Assembly: GCA_038209775.1 (NCBI GenBank) | Contig: JBBQXK010000011.1 | Location: forward strand, 1-64,000 | DNA length: 64,000 nucleotides | Origin: JBBQXK01 sp038209775 | GTDB lineage: Bacteria; Pseudomonadota; Alphaproteobacteria; Rhodobacterales; Rhodobacteraceae | Direction of reading: 5' to 3' | In this document: in pieces, positions 25,449-33,357 of the stretch | Position numbering within the stretch: position 1 is the stretch's first letter | Layout: each line of letters starts with the position of its first letter | Notes under the pieces: model-generated | The model's input: the letters and a program-made list of their open reading frames with translations, nothing else | What the model was told of the DNA's origin: nothing | Database searches by the model: none | Program-made: the position numbers and the translations under genes

Positions 25449-26111
25449 TCACCCGATGGTCTTGGACAACTCGCGCAACAGCTTCAGCCGCAGCGTCCGG
25501 GCATAGTCCTGCAACCCCCGCGCCGTCACCACAAACCCCCCCGGCGTCATCACCCAGCGCCGGTAATAGCCGGTCACCGGCGACGCAGGCCCCGGCTCTT
25601 CAATCGCGATGCCGTTGATCTGAACCCCCGCCGCCATCGCCTCGGCCCGCGCCGCCGAATCGGTGAAACCGGCGTTCTCCGGCCCGTCCCCCGACACGTC
25701 GATGACCATGCGCTTGCAATCCGCCACTGCCGCAAACTGCACCAGCGCAAAGCGAACCCCCTGCCCCACCGCCGTATCCGACCCCTCGAACCGGCGCGGG
25801 ATCGCCGCCGCACGGCTGGCATAGCCCGCCACCGCATCCGCCGTCAGCATCCGCGCCCAGGGCAGCACCAGCGCCTGCTGATCCGCCCCCGACCATTGCA
25901 CCACCGCCAGCGCCACCTGCCCCCGCACCAGCGCCTCGGCCACCTCGGGATCGCGCAACGCCGCCGCCAGCCCCTCGGTCTGCAAACGGTATTCGCCCCG
26001 GTCGATGGACCCCGACACGTCGATCGACAGGACCAGCGCAGTTTCGCACGCATGGACAGGGCACAGCCCACACCACAGCGTCAGACAGGACAGGGCAAAC
26101 CTATGCAGCAT
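25449..26111 (-). CDS. DUF1194 domain secreted protein (von Willebrand A-like)
   Basis: A 220-residue protein with a signal peptide ending near CPVHA. The domain opens with the metal-site motif VLSIDVSGSID. The rest (FEGSDTAVGQGVRFALVQF, VIDVSGDGPENAG) matches the DUF1194 family. It probably acts in the periplasm as an interaction domain. It shares no clear operon partner: the chrB start is 122 bp further along and the upstream secreted gene stops 63 bp before its ATG. Confidence 0.88.
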   Translation of the reverse strand: MLHRFALSCLTLWCGLCPVHACETALVLSIDVSGSIDRGEYRLQTEGLAAALRDPEVAEALVRGQVALAVVQWSGADQQALVLPWARMLTADAVAGYASRAAAIPRRFEGSDTAVGQGVRFALVQFAAVADCKRMVIDVSGDGPENAGFTDSAARAEAMAAGVQINGIAIEEPGPASPVTGYYRRWVMTPGGFVVTARGLQDYARTLRLKLLRELSKTIG

Positions 26112-26174
26112 CGCGCAACGATGCGGTGGGAACAGATGGCTGGCAAGGCGTTTGAACCGGGCACCGACGCCGTG

Positions 26175-26735
26175 CTAGCTGCCGACGCCACCACAATCCG
26201 CATAACTCGTCACCTTGAACGAACTCGCCCCCTCGCGGAATGTCGCCATGTTGTTGAACGGCCCAAGGGTAAAGGTGTTGTCGGCAAACGGCGCCTCGCC
26301 CCGGAACCCGCCCTTGCTCACGTATCCCTTCCCCTTGGCCGTCACGCTGCCCACATACTCCTGATCCGCCCCGTCGCCGGTGCGATAGCGGTACCGGCAC
26401 TGTCCCGGCAGATCAAAGCATGAATAGGGCGTGAACGTCTCCCAGTTGCCATCCGACCAGTCACGCCGCACCATCCGCCCCATGGCATCATGGGTGATGG
26501 TGTTGATGACCTTGGTCGGCGGCTTGCCCGGACCGGGTGACGCATAGGTCTGGGTGACATGCTTGCCACCCTTGCGCCCGACATAGACCGTGATCCGCTT
26601 GTCATCCGCCCCATGCCGCGTGTGGATCGCACAGCCGACCGGCATCTGGTCGAACCTTATCCCCTGCGGGCCGTCCGCCACTGCCGGGGCCGCGATGGCC
26701 GCCACCAAAAGGGCCGCAAGGGTCAGGGCGCGCAT
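26175..26735 (-). CDS. Secreted protein of unknown function
   Basis: 186 residues, with a clear signal peptide (MRALTLAALLVAAIAAPAVA, cleaved before DGPQG). The mature part is beta-rich and contains four cysteines (VGCAIHT, YSCFDLPGQC, YADCGG), so two disulfides are likely. No named domain is recognised. ATG 26735 has GAGGTG about 8 nt upstream. An array of 11-bp repeats lies about 108 bp before the start codon. Confidence 0.78.
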   Translation of the reverse strand: MRALTLAALLVAAIAAPAVADGPQGIRFDQMPVGCAIHTRHGADDKRITVYVGRKGGKHVTQTYASPGPGKPPTKVINTITHDAMGRMVRRDWSDGNWETFTPYSCFDLPGQCRYRYRTGDGADQEYVGSVTAKGKGYVSKGGFRGEAPFADNTFTLGPFNNMATFREGASSFKVTSYADCGGVGS

Positions 26736-26842
26736 CGGTGTCACCTCGTCCAATCATGCAGAAACTCTGCCCCCGGCAGCCACCGCCGTCAAACCAAATC
26801 CACCGCCAAACACCGCCGCATGACCGCGCGAAAATGCCAAAG

Positions 26843-26897
26843 TGTATGTACGGATGTAATACGCATGCTGTACGGCTGACATACGCAATGAATACGC
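26843..26897. repeat. Array of five degenerate 11-bp repeats (locus 1)
   Basis: Five contiguous 11-mers with no gaps: TGTATGTACGG, ATGTAATACGC, ATGCTGTACGG, CTGACATACGC, AATGAATACGC. Each ends TACGG or TACGC. The array lies in the 300-bp gap between the secreted-protein start (26735) and the tmRNA 3' end. I see nothing else convincing in 26736-27038. The same unit recurs at 40899-40953. Confidence 0.8.
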
Positions 26898-27038
26898 CGA
26901 AAATCCAGCCCTGTCAGCGCCTTGTCCACCCGATTACCCGCCATAGAAAGCCCCGCCGGAACGCCGGATTAACCCCGCGTTTACCGCCCGTGCAACAGCC
27001 GTCAGCCGCCGGAAAGACACCACAACGATGGATGGGGG

Positions 27039-27070
27039 AAAAGTGCAGGTTTCTGTTGCCAGGTACCTGC
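27039..27070 (-). terminator. Candidate terminator at the end of ssrA
   Basis: On the minus strand GCAGGT (27070-27065) can pair with ACCTGC (27050-27045), followed by ACTTTT. The same GCAGGT can also pair with ACCTGC in the acceptor piece, so this hairpin competes with the mature fold. The T-run is short. Confidence 0.45.
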
Positions 27071-27357
27071 GAACCCCGCCCTACGCGGCTAAGCGCAGGG
27101 ACTTAGTTTTGATCTTGCGAACTGCTTACGCAGCCAGCGCGATCGGAGCACGGTTGTCATTGGCAACTGTGATCTTGGACCGATAACGGTGGTACCTTGC
27201 CGAGTAAAAGCTGGCCTCTTTGAACGTCCGTCGATCCTGTTTCGGCCCCACACGCCCGCAATGAACGGGAGGATTGGTGGAGCCGCCGGGTACCGCCCCC
27301 GGGTCCGAGCCGTCTATTGCAGGTGCGTTTATCACCATAGTCCCGGTTGCCCGGCAC
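27045..27357 (-). ncRNA. ssrA: Two-piece (circularly permuted) tmRNA
   Basis: Transcribed on the minus strand; rescues stalled ribosomes and tags the peptide. The acceptor piece comes first, ending CGGCTCC-A-CCA with the 3' A at 27275. A 25-nt intervening segment (27250-27274) follows. The coding piece starts GGGGCCGAAAC at 27249. The two ends pair as a 7-bp acceptor stem with a G3-U wobble, the alanine identity element. The tag frame is GCC to GCG at 27164-27129 with TAA at 27128-27126, encoding ANDNRAPIALAA. GCAGGT near 27070 pairs with ACCTGC in the acceptor piece. Outer ends are approximate. A 97-residue open frame over the tag is not a gene. Confidence 0.93.
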
Positions 27358-27363
27358 ACACCC

Positions 27364-27392
27364 AATATAGGCCCGCAACCCCGCCAGCGCAA
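27364..27392 (-). promoter_or_regulatory. Promoter of ssrA
   Basis: Minus strand: TTGCGC (27392-27387), 17-nt spacer, TATATT (27369-27364). The predicted transcript start is near 27357, just before the acceptor piece. It lies after the terminator of the upstream gene, so tmRNA has its own transcription start. Confidence 0.75.
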
Positions 27393-27420
27393 GGATCGAA
27401 GCCCGCAGCGCCGGCCCATG

Positions 27421-27451
27421 AAAAAGGGGCCGCTTCTGGCGAAGCGGCCCC
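27421..27451 (-). terminator. Strong rho-independent terminator of the PotD-like gene
   Basis: Minus strand: GGGGCCGCTTC, GCCA loop, GAAGCGGCCCC, then TTTTT (27425-27421). The 11-bp perfect stem lies 27 bp after the stop codon. Confidence 0.92.
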
Positions 27452-27477
27452 CCGGTATCAGCCTGCAAGCCGTTGAT

Positions 27478-28524
27478 TCAGAACCCTGCCTTGATGTTCT
27501 CGAACTCTTCCAGCATGCGCGTGCGCAGATCAGACGACAGCGGCGTCTGGCTCAGCAGGATGCCGTCCACCGGATCGACGTCGCCCGCCTTCAGCTCTTC
27601 CGTCGTGATCTCCTTCATCGCCATGTCATTGGTCGAGGCATAGCCGAAGTTTTCCAACAGCCCCTTGGCAGACCGGTGTTCCAGCCAGGCGTTGATGAAA
27701 TCATAGGCCTTGTCCTCAACCCCCGGCGCATCCTTGAAGTTGACGTAACCACAGAACCACGTAGCCGCCCCTTCGGTCGGCGTGCGGTTGAACGCAACCG
27801 GCACCCCCTCGCGGCGCATCGCGGCCACGCCGTCGTTCCACGACCACGACACCACCACCTCACCCGTCTTCATCAACTGCGCCAGTTCCGACGGATCGGC
27901 CCAATAGGCCCGCACATTGGCATGCGCCAGACGCAGCCAGTCGGCGGCGGCGGTGAACTGCGCATCCGTCACGTCGGTCCAGTCGGTGGTGCCGGTGGCA
28001 AGATAGGCCAGCGACCATGTGTCATCGACATTGTCCGGCAGCGAAACGCGGCCCGCGTACTTGGGGTCAACAAACACCTGCAGGCTGGCCACATCCTCAG
28101 CCGGGACCACCTCGGTGTTGTAAGCGGTTGCGGTGTATGCATAATCCGTGGGGATATACCACACACCCTCTTCATCCTTGAAGACCGGGCTTGCCAGAAA
28201 ACGCGGCGCGATATTGGCAAACTCGGGGATACGGGTCACGTCCCACGGCTCGATCAGGCCCGCCGCACGGTAACTCTGCACCTTCTGGCTGCAGGGGTGC
28301 GCCACGTCGGCGCGAAAGCCTGACGACACTTTCTGGAATGCCTCGTCATCATCGCCGAAAAAGGCATAGGTCGGCATCTGGCCATGCTTTTCGACATAGC
28401 CCTCGATCAGGGCCTGGTTCTCGAACCCGGCCCAGTCGAACACCACAAGATCGGCATCGGCTGCAAAGGCAGGGGCGGCAAGGGCCAGGGCGGCGCTGGC
28501 CAGAAGGGCGGTACGGATGGTCAT
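27478..28524 (-). CDS. Periplasmic solute-binding protein (PotD/spermidine-putrescine type)
   Basis: A 348-residue ABC-type binding protein. The signal peptide ends PAFAADA (about residue 22), followed by LVVFDWAGFENQALIEGYVEKHG, the usual polyamine-binding-protein opening. VAHPCSQKVQSYRAAGLIEPWD, TDYAYTATAYN and WSWNDGVAAMRREGVPV fit the fold. No permease or ATPase gene is adjacent, so it is an orphan or serves a transporter encoded elsewhere. The start at 28524 has GAGGAG about 7 nt upstream; the 874-residue open frame extends falsely. Divergent from the class V aminotransferase gene. Confidence 0.88.
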   Translation of the reverse strand: MTIRTALLASAALALAAPAFAADADLVVFDWAGFENQALIEGYVEKHGQMPTYAFFGDDDEAFQKVSSGFRADVAHPCSQKVQSYRAAGLIEPWDVTRIPEFANIAPRFLASPVFKDEEGVWYIPTDYAYTATAYNTEVVPAEDVASLQVFVDPKYAGRVSLPDNVDDTWSLAYLATGTTDWTDVTDAQFTAAADWLRLAHANVRAYWADPSELAQLMKTGEVVVSWSWNDGVAAMRREGVPVAFNRTPTEGAATWFCGYVNFKDAPGVEDKAYDFINAWLEHRSAKGLLENFGYASTNDMAMKEITTEELKAGDVDPVDGILLSQTPLSSDLRTRMLEEFENIKAGF

Positions 28525-28770
28525 GGGTTTGCTCCTCGTCTGTTGGACCTCTCGGTCTGACCCTTCCCCGGGGCCGCTTCCGATTGCCAAGAAATTAGGG
28601 GCGTTGTCGCACTGCCTCAAGGGGTAAGGCACGCACAAACACGGCAAGATACCCGCATCCGTGGCATTTTCCCAGGTATGGCCCGGGCTGCTGCCATTTT
28701 CGCAGGCAGACTTGCGGCCAGCGCGCGGCAGGATAGGATCATGCGCAACCGTCATAAGGATGCCCGCACG

Positions 28771-30003
28771 ATGCCCACCCTCGATACCGCCTTCGTCCGC
28801 AGCCAGTTCCCCGCCTTCACCGCGCCCGGCCTGTCCGAACAGGCATTCTTCGGCAATGCGGGCGGCTCCTACCCCTGCGCACAGGTGGTGTCGCGGCTGA
28901 CGCGGTTCTACACCGAACGCAAGGTCCAGCCCTATGCCCCCTATGCCGTCAGCCAACAGGCCGGCGCCGAGATGGACGAGGCGCGCGACCGGCTGGCGGC
29001 GATGATGGGCGTGGCCCCCGACATGGTGAACTTCGGGCCCTCGACATCGGCCAACACCTATGTGCTGGCGCAGGCCGTGCGCCAATGGCTGCGCGGCACC
29101 GATGGCGCGGTGGTGGTCACCGATCAGGACCACGAGGCCAATTCCGGCGTCTGGCGGCGGCTGGCGGATGAAGGGATCGAGGTCCGCGAATGGCAGATCG
29201 ACCCCGACACCGGGCATCTGGACCTTGCAGGACTGAAGGCGCTGCTGGCCGACGGTCGCGTGCGGCTGGTGTGTTTTCCCCATTGTTCCAACGTGGTGGC
29301 CGAGATCAACCCGGTGGCCGAGATCGCCGCGATGGCACGGGCTTCCGGGGCGCGGACGGTCGTGGACGGCGTCAGCTATGCGCCGCACGGGTTTCCCGAA
29401 TTTGCGACGCTGGGGTGCGACGTATACCTTTTCTCGGCCTACAAGACCTATGGCCCGCATCAGGGGATCATGGTCATCACCCCCGAATTCTGCGCCGAAC
29501 TGCCGCCGCAGGGGCACTGGTTCAACGCCGGTTACCCGACCAAACGCCTGACCCCGGCAGGCCCCGACCACGCGCAGATCGCCGCCTGCGCGGGCATGGC
29601 GGACTACGTCGATGCGCTTTACGCCCGCCACTTTGACGGACCGGCGGATGCGGCGGGACGCAACCGCGCGGTGCACGACCTGATGCGCGCCGCCGAGGTG
29701 GAACGGACGGCGCCGCTTCTGGACTATCTGGCGGGGCGCAACGACCTGCGCCTGATCGGCCCCCGCCACGCCGAAGGCCGCGCGCCGACCGTGGCCGTGA
29801 TGCTGGACCGTCCCGCCGATCCGGTGGCCGAGGCGCTGGCACCGCACGGGATCAACACCGAGGGCGGGCATTTCTATGCCGTGCGGCCCCTGACCGCGAT
29901 GGGCGTCGACACCGAGCGGGGTGTCTTGCGGATGAGCTTCGTCCACTACACCACGGCGGATGAGGTCGACCGCCTGATCGCCGCGCTGGACCGCGTGCTC
30001 TGA
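28771..30003 (+). CDS. Class V aminotransferase-fold PLP enzyme (cysteine desulfurase-like)
   Basis: A 410-residue fold-type I PLP enzyme. The PLP lysine lies in LFSAYKTYGPHQG. TDQDHEANSGVWRRL and VDGVSYAPHGFPEF supply the histidine that stacks on the ring and the aspartate that pairs with its nitrogen. The C terminus (RMSFVHYTTADEVDRLIAAL) is typical. Whether it acts as a desulfurase, lyase or aminotransferase is not decided; no catalytic-Cys loop is obvious. ATG 28771 is preferred, with an in-frame ATG at 28741 as the alternative. Divergent from the PotD-like gene, which suggests a linked substrate. Confidence 0.82.
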   Translation: MPTLDTAFVRSQFPAFTAPGLSEQAFFGNAGGSYPCAQVVSRLTRFYTERKVQPYAPYAVSQQAGAEMDEARDRLAAMMGVAPDMVNFGPSTSANTYVLAQAVRQWLRGTDGAVVVTDQDHEANSGVWRRLADEGIEVREWQIDPDTGHLDLAGLKALLADGRVRLVCFPHCSNVVAEINPVAEIAAMARASGARTVVDGVSYAPHGFPEFATLGCDVYLFSAYKTYGPHQGIMVITPEFCAELPPQGHWFNAGYPTKRLTPAGPDHAQIAACAGMADYVDALYARHFDGPADAAGRNRAVHDLMRAAEVERTAPLLDYLAGRNDLRLIGPRHAEGRAPTVAVMLDRPADPVAEALAPHGINTEGGHFYAVRPLTAMGVDTERGVLRMSFVHYTTADEVDRLIAALDRVL

Positions 30004-30040
30004 CGCCCGGCGGCCCGCGTCGCCTCCCGCCGTTCGTCGC

Positions 30041-30100
30041 GGGCAGGGCTGACGCCCTGCCCTGCTCCTCACTGTTGGGCCGGGCGCCCCTGCGGGGCGC
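30041..30100. other. Two strong hairpins in the 3' region of the aminotransferase gene
   Basis: GGGCAGGG/CCCTGCCC at 30041-30062 and GCGCCCC/GGGGCGC at 30084-30100. Neither has a T-run. With the two repeat copies that follow they fill 30004-30266, which holds no gene. Confidence 0.65.
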
Positions 30101-30106
30101 AAAAGA

Positions 30107-30163
30107 GGGGGGCGCTGCCCCCCGGCCTATGGCCTCCCCCCGGAGTATTTGGGCAAGGTGAAG
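30107..30163 (+). repeat. Dispersed 3'-end G/C repeat, copy F (plus orientation)
   Basis: GGGGGG CGCTG CCCCCC hairpin, then a second C6 run and CGGAGTATTTGGGCAAGGTGAAG. It follows the plus-strand aminotransferase gene with the same polarity (hairpin first, ATTTG tail after) that the minus copies have relative to minus-strand genes. Confidence 0.75.
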
Positions 30164-30194
30164 CGGGAAAGGGGCAAACCGCTTTCCCTGCCAC

Positions 30195-30249
30195 CTTTCA
30201 TCTTTGCACAAATATCCCACGGGGGGTGCGGGGGGTGTGAAACCCCCCG
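30195..30249 (-). repeat. Dispersed 3'-end G/C repeat, copy C
   Basis: Minus-strand reading: CGGGGGG TTTCACA CCCCCCG hairpin, a second C6 run, GTGGGATATTTGTGCAAAGATG. It starts 18 bp after the stop codon of ribonuclease D. Together with copy F it makes an inverted pair between convergent genes. Confidence 0.8.
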
Positions 30250-30266
30250 TCTCCGGCGATTGGCGT

Positions 30267-31424
30267 TCAGAGCCGGATCACCCGCACCTCGGCCCCCTTG
30301 GCCGTCAGCGCAATCTCGCCCCGGCAAAGCCGCAACGCATCCTCACCAAAGGCCTCGTTGCGCCAACCGGTGAGCGCAGGCACATCGCGCCCACCCGCCG
30401 CGATGATGTCAAGCTCGGACGCCGAGGCGATCAGCCGCGACGCCACACCCAGCCCCTCGGACTTGGCCTTGAGCAGCACGCGCAGAAGATCGGCCAGCGC
30501 CGGATTCACCTGGCCCGCATCACGCTCGGGTTCGGCGCGGGGCATATCCTCGGGGCGCATCTCGAGCCCGGCCTTGACTGCCGCCAGGATGCCGTCGGCA
30601 ATATCACCACGCCGCCCCTCGCGCAGCAACAGGCGCGAGCGGCCCAGTTCCTCGTGATTGGTGGGTTTGGTCGAGGCCAGCTCCAGAAGCGCATCATCCT
30701 TGATGACGCGTGAGCGGGGGATGTTCTGCCCCTGCGCAAATTCCTCGCGGAAGCGCGCCAGTTCCTTGACCACCGCCAGGAACCGCCCCGACGTGGTGCG
30801 CGTCTTGACCCGCAGCCAGGCATCCTCGGGCGTCACGGTATAGGTGGCGGGGTCGGTCAGCACCGACAGCTCTTCCTCCACCCAGGGTTGCCGTCCGCTT
30901 TTCTCGATCTGCGCGGCCAGGCTTTCGTAGATCACCCGCAGGTGCGTGACATCGGCCAGGGCATAGACCATCTGCGCCTCGGTCAATGGCCTGCGCGACC
31001 AGTCGGTAAAGCGTGATGTCTTGTCCAGCGGTTGATGCGCTATCTTGCGCACCAGCGTCTCGTACCCCGCCTGTTCGCCGAAGCCGCAGACCATCGCCGC
31101 CACTTGCGTATCAAAGAGCGGTTTCGGGAACACCCCCCCTTCGACAAAGAAGATCTCCAGATCCTGCCGCGCCGCGTGGAACACCTTGACCGTCGCCTCA
31201 TGCCGAAAGAGGTCATAAAGCGGCTCCAGCGACATGTCCTCGCCCGCCACGGGGTCGACCAGAACCGCATCGCCGTCCTTGCCGGGCAGCGCCATCTGGA
31301 TCAGGCACAGCTTGGCCCAATAGGTGCGTTCGCGCAGGAACTCGGTGTCGATGGTGACATAGGGCTCGGCCTTGGCCGCAGCACAGAAGGTGGCAAGGTC
31401 GTCGGTCGTGGTGATCGTGCGCAT
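30267..31424 (-). CDS. rnd: Ribonuclease D
   Basis: A 385-residue 3'-5' exoribonuclease for tRNA 3' maturation. The DEDDy catalytic residues are visible: TIDTEFLRERTYW (Exo I), AARQDLEIF (Exo II) and YALADVTHL (Exo III with Tyr and Asp). An HRDC domain lies near 205-290 (ELARFREEFAQGQNIPRSRVIKDDALLELA). Start 31424 has AAAGG about 7 nt upstream and matches family length; the longer frame to 31472 is not needed. Confidence 0.94.
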   Translation of the reverse strand: MRTITTTDDLATFCAAAKAEPYVTIDTEFLRERTYWAKLCLIQMALPGKDGDAVLVDPVAGEDMSLEPLYDLFRHEATVKVFHAARQDLEIFFVEGGVFPKPLFDTQVAAMVCGFGEQAGYETLVRKIAHQPLDKTSRFTDWSRRPLTEAQMVYALADVTHLRVIYESLAAQIEKSGRQPWVEEELSVLTDPATYTVTPEDAWLRVKTRTTSGRFLAVVKELARFREEFAQGQNIPRSRVIKDDALLELASTKPTNHEELGRSRLLLREGRRGDIADGILAAVKAGLEMRPEDMPRAEPERDAGQVNPALADLLRVLLKAKSEGLGVASRLIASASELDIIAAGGRDVPALTGWRNEAFGEDALRLCRGEIALTAKGAEVRVIRL

Positions 31425-31594
31425 CGGGCGCCTTTCTGGTGCGGCGCGGGTTCGTCCCGCAAGGTGGGTCACAGATACTGAAACTGTGGCAAGAGGGAAA
31501 GCCGAAACGCGCGGTGGGGGATTGAGCAGGCGTCACCCGGGCGTCATGATCGGTACGGATAGTATGACCCGCCCATCCACCCCGGACGCCCCGA

Positions 31595-32767
31595 TTGCCC
31601 CTGCCTCCCCTGACCCGCGCCATCCTTGCCCTTGGGGTGACGCAGATCGTGGGCTACGGGACGTTGTTCTATGCCTTTGGCGTGGTCGCGGCACCGATGG
31701 CCGGGGAACTGGGGATCAGCCTGCCCTTCGCTTTTGGTGCATTCTCGCTGGCGCTTCTGGCGGGCGGGGCGGCGGCGCCCTTTGCCGGGCGGGCGATCGA
31801 CCGGCACGGCGCGCGGGCGGTGATGGCCATGGGGTCGGTCGGGGCGGCACTGGCGCTGGTCGTGCTGTCACAGGCGGGCGGCGCGGCAGGGTTGGTCGCG
31901 GCCCTGATCCTGTGCGAGGCGGCGGCGGCGCTGGTCTTTTATGACGCGGCCTTTGCCGCACTGGCACAGGCGGCGGGGGCGGCGCGGGCACGGCGGGCGA
32001 TCACGCTGATGACGCTGCTTGGCGGCTTGGCCTCCACCCTCTTCTGGCCGGTCACGCATCTGTTGTCCGAGGCGGTTGGCTGGCGGCAGACGTTCCTGAT
32101 CTTTGCCGCCCTGCACATCGTCATCTGCCTGCCGCTGCACCTGAGCCTGCCGCGAAAGGCAACCGCCACCGGCCCCGCCCTGCCCGACACAGCCCCGCCA
32201 TTTGCCCCCCTGCCCGCCGCACAGCAACCCCGCGCGATGCTTTGGCTGGCCATCGGGTTTTCGCTTGCGGGGGCGGTGATGTCGGCGTTCTCGGCGCAGT
32301 GGGTGCCCGCCCTGCGCGCCGTCGGGTTGACCGACGCCGCTGCGGTGGCGGCGGGGGCGCTGATGGGGCCCGCACAGGTGGGGGTGCGGCTTCTGGACCT
32401 GTTCTTTGGCGTGCGCAGGCATCCGATGGGCATGGCGATCCTGTCCGCCGGATTTCTGGCGCTGGCCTTGGTAATCCTGATGGTGATGCCCGCAGGCCTG
32501 CCGGGGGCGATGGTGTTTGCGGTGTTCTTTGGCCTGTCGGGCGGGTTGACCAGCATCGTGCGTGGCGCGGTGCCACTGACCCTGTTCGGGGCTGTGGGCT
32601 ATGCCGCGCGTCTGGGCAGGCTGGCGGGCTGGCGACTGGCCACCAGTGCAGTGGCCCCGTTCGCCCTGTCGCTGTCACTGTCTGTCCTTGGGGCGGACAC
32701 GACGCTTGCCCTGTCCGCAGGGCTGGTCATGGTCGCCATCGCGGCCCTGTGGCGGGTGCCACGCTAG
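31595..32767 (+). CDS. MFS transporter
   Basis: A 390-residue protein with about 12 hydrophobic helices. A loop motif FAGRAIDRHGARAVMAMGS between helices 2 and 3 corresponds to the MFS A motif. The substrate cannot be inferred. The start is a TTG at 31595; no ATG exists near the first helix in this frame and the ribosome site is weak, so the start is uncertain. It converges with purN and the two genes share the palindrome CTAG as overlapping stop codons. Confidence 0.85.
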   Translation: MPLPPLTRAILALGVTQIVGYGTLFYAFGVVAAPMAGELGISLPFAFGAFSLALLAGGAAAPFAGRAIDRHGARAVMAMGSVGAALALVVLSQAGGAAGLVAALILCEAAAALVFYDAAFAALAQAAGAARARRAITLMTLLGGLASTLFWPVTHLLSEAVGWRQTFLIFAALHIVICLPLHLSLPRKATATGPALPDTAPPFAPLPAAQQPRAMLWLAIGFSLAGAVMSAFSAQWVPALRAVGLTDAAAVAAGALMGPAQVGVRLLDLFFGVRRHPMGMAILSAGFLALALVILMVMPAGLPGAMVFAVFFGLSGGLTSIVRGAVPLTLFGAVGYAARLGRLAGWRLATSAVAPFALSLSLSVLGADTTLALSAGLVMVAIAALWRVPR

Positions 32768-33357
32768 GCCGGCATCATCACCGGACGGCGGTCACCCGCC
32801 ACGAACCGCCGCAGCACCGCCGGATACAACCGGTGCTCCATCGCCAGCACCCGCAGCGACAGCGCCGCCTCATCGTCGCCCGCCAGGACCGGCACCCGCG
32901 CCTGCCCCAGGATCGGCCCCGCATCCAGGTCCGCCGTCACCTCATGCACCGTGCAACCCACCTCGGCATCGCCTGCGGCAAGCGCGCGGGCGTGGGTGTC
33001 AAGGCCGGGGTACTTCGGCAAAAGCGAGGGGTGGATGTTCAGCATCCGGCCCGCAAAGCGCGCGACGAACCCCGGCGTCAGCACCCGCATGAACCCCGCC
33101 AGACACAGGATATCGGGCCGTGCCTCCAGCAATGGCCGCAGCAACGCCGCCTCGAACGCCACGCGGTCGCGGCCAAAGGCGCGGTGATCCACCGCCGCCA
33201 CCGGTATCCCCCGCGTCACCGCATGGCTCAGACCCACTGCCGCAGGGTCGTTCGACACCACCAGAACCGACCGCGCCGGATGGTCGCCCACCATGCTCGC
33301 GTCCAACGCAAGCATGTTCGATCCGCCCCCCGAAATCAGGATGGCAACCCGGATCAC
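32764..33357 (-). CDS. purN: Phosphoribosylglycinamide formyltransferase
   Basis: A 197-residue enzyme of purine synthesis that transfers formyl from 10-formyl-tetrahydrofolate to GAR. Substrate phosphate loop ISGGGSNM near residues 8-15; catalytic residues in LNIHPSLLP (Asn, His) and VTADLDAGPIL (Asp). GTG start at 33357 overlaps the purM stop as GTGA, giving a purM-purN operon. Confidence 0.95.
   Translation of the reverse strand: MIRVAILISGGGSNMLALDASMVGDHPARSVLVVSNDPAAVGLSHAVTRGIPVAAVDHRAFGRDRVAFEAALLRPLLEARPDILCLAGFMRVLTPGFVARFAGRMLNIHPSLLPKYPGLDTHARALAAGDAEVGCTVHEVTADLDAGPILGQARVPVLAGDDEAALSLRVLAMEHRLYPAVLRRFVAGDRRPVMMPA

Noticed and set aside
26843..26897. CRISPR or DnaA-box cluster
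   Set aside because: The units are contiguous with no spacers, and the sequence does not match DnaA boxes; no replication gene is adjacent.
27126..27419. 97-codon minus-strand open frame ending ANDNRAPIALAA
   Set aside because: The C terminus is the tmRNA tag; the rest reads through the acceptor piece and spacer of ssrA.
28525..30102. 5' extension of the PotD-like gene to 874 residues
   Set aside because: The extension is antisense to the class V PLP enzyme; the signal peptide and ribosome site fix the start at 28524.
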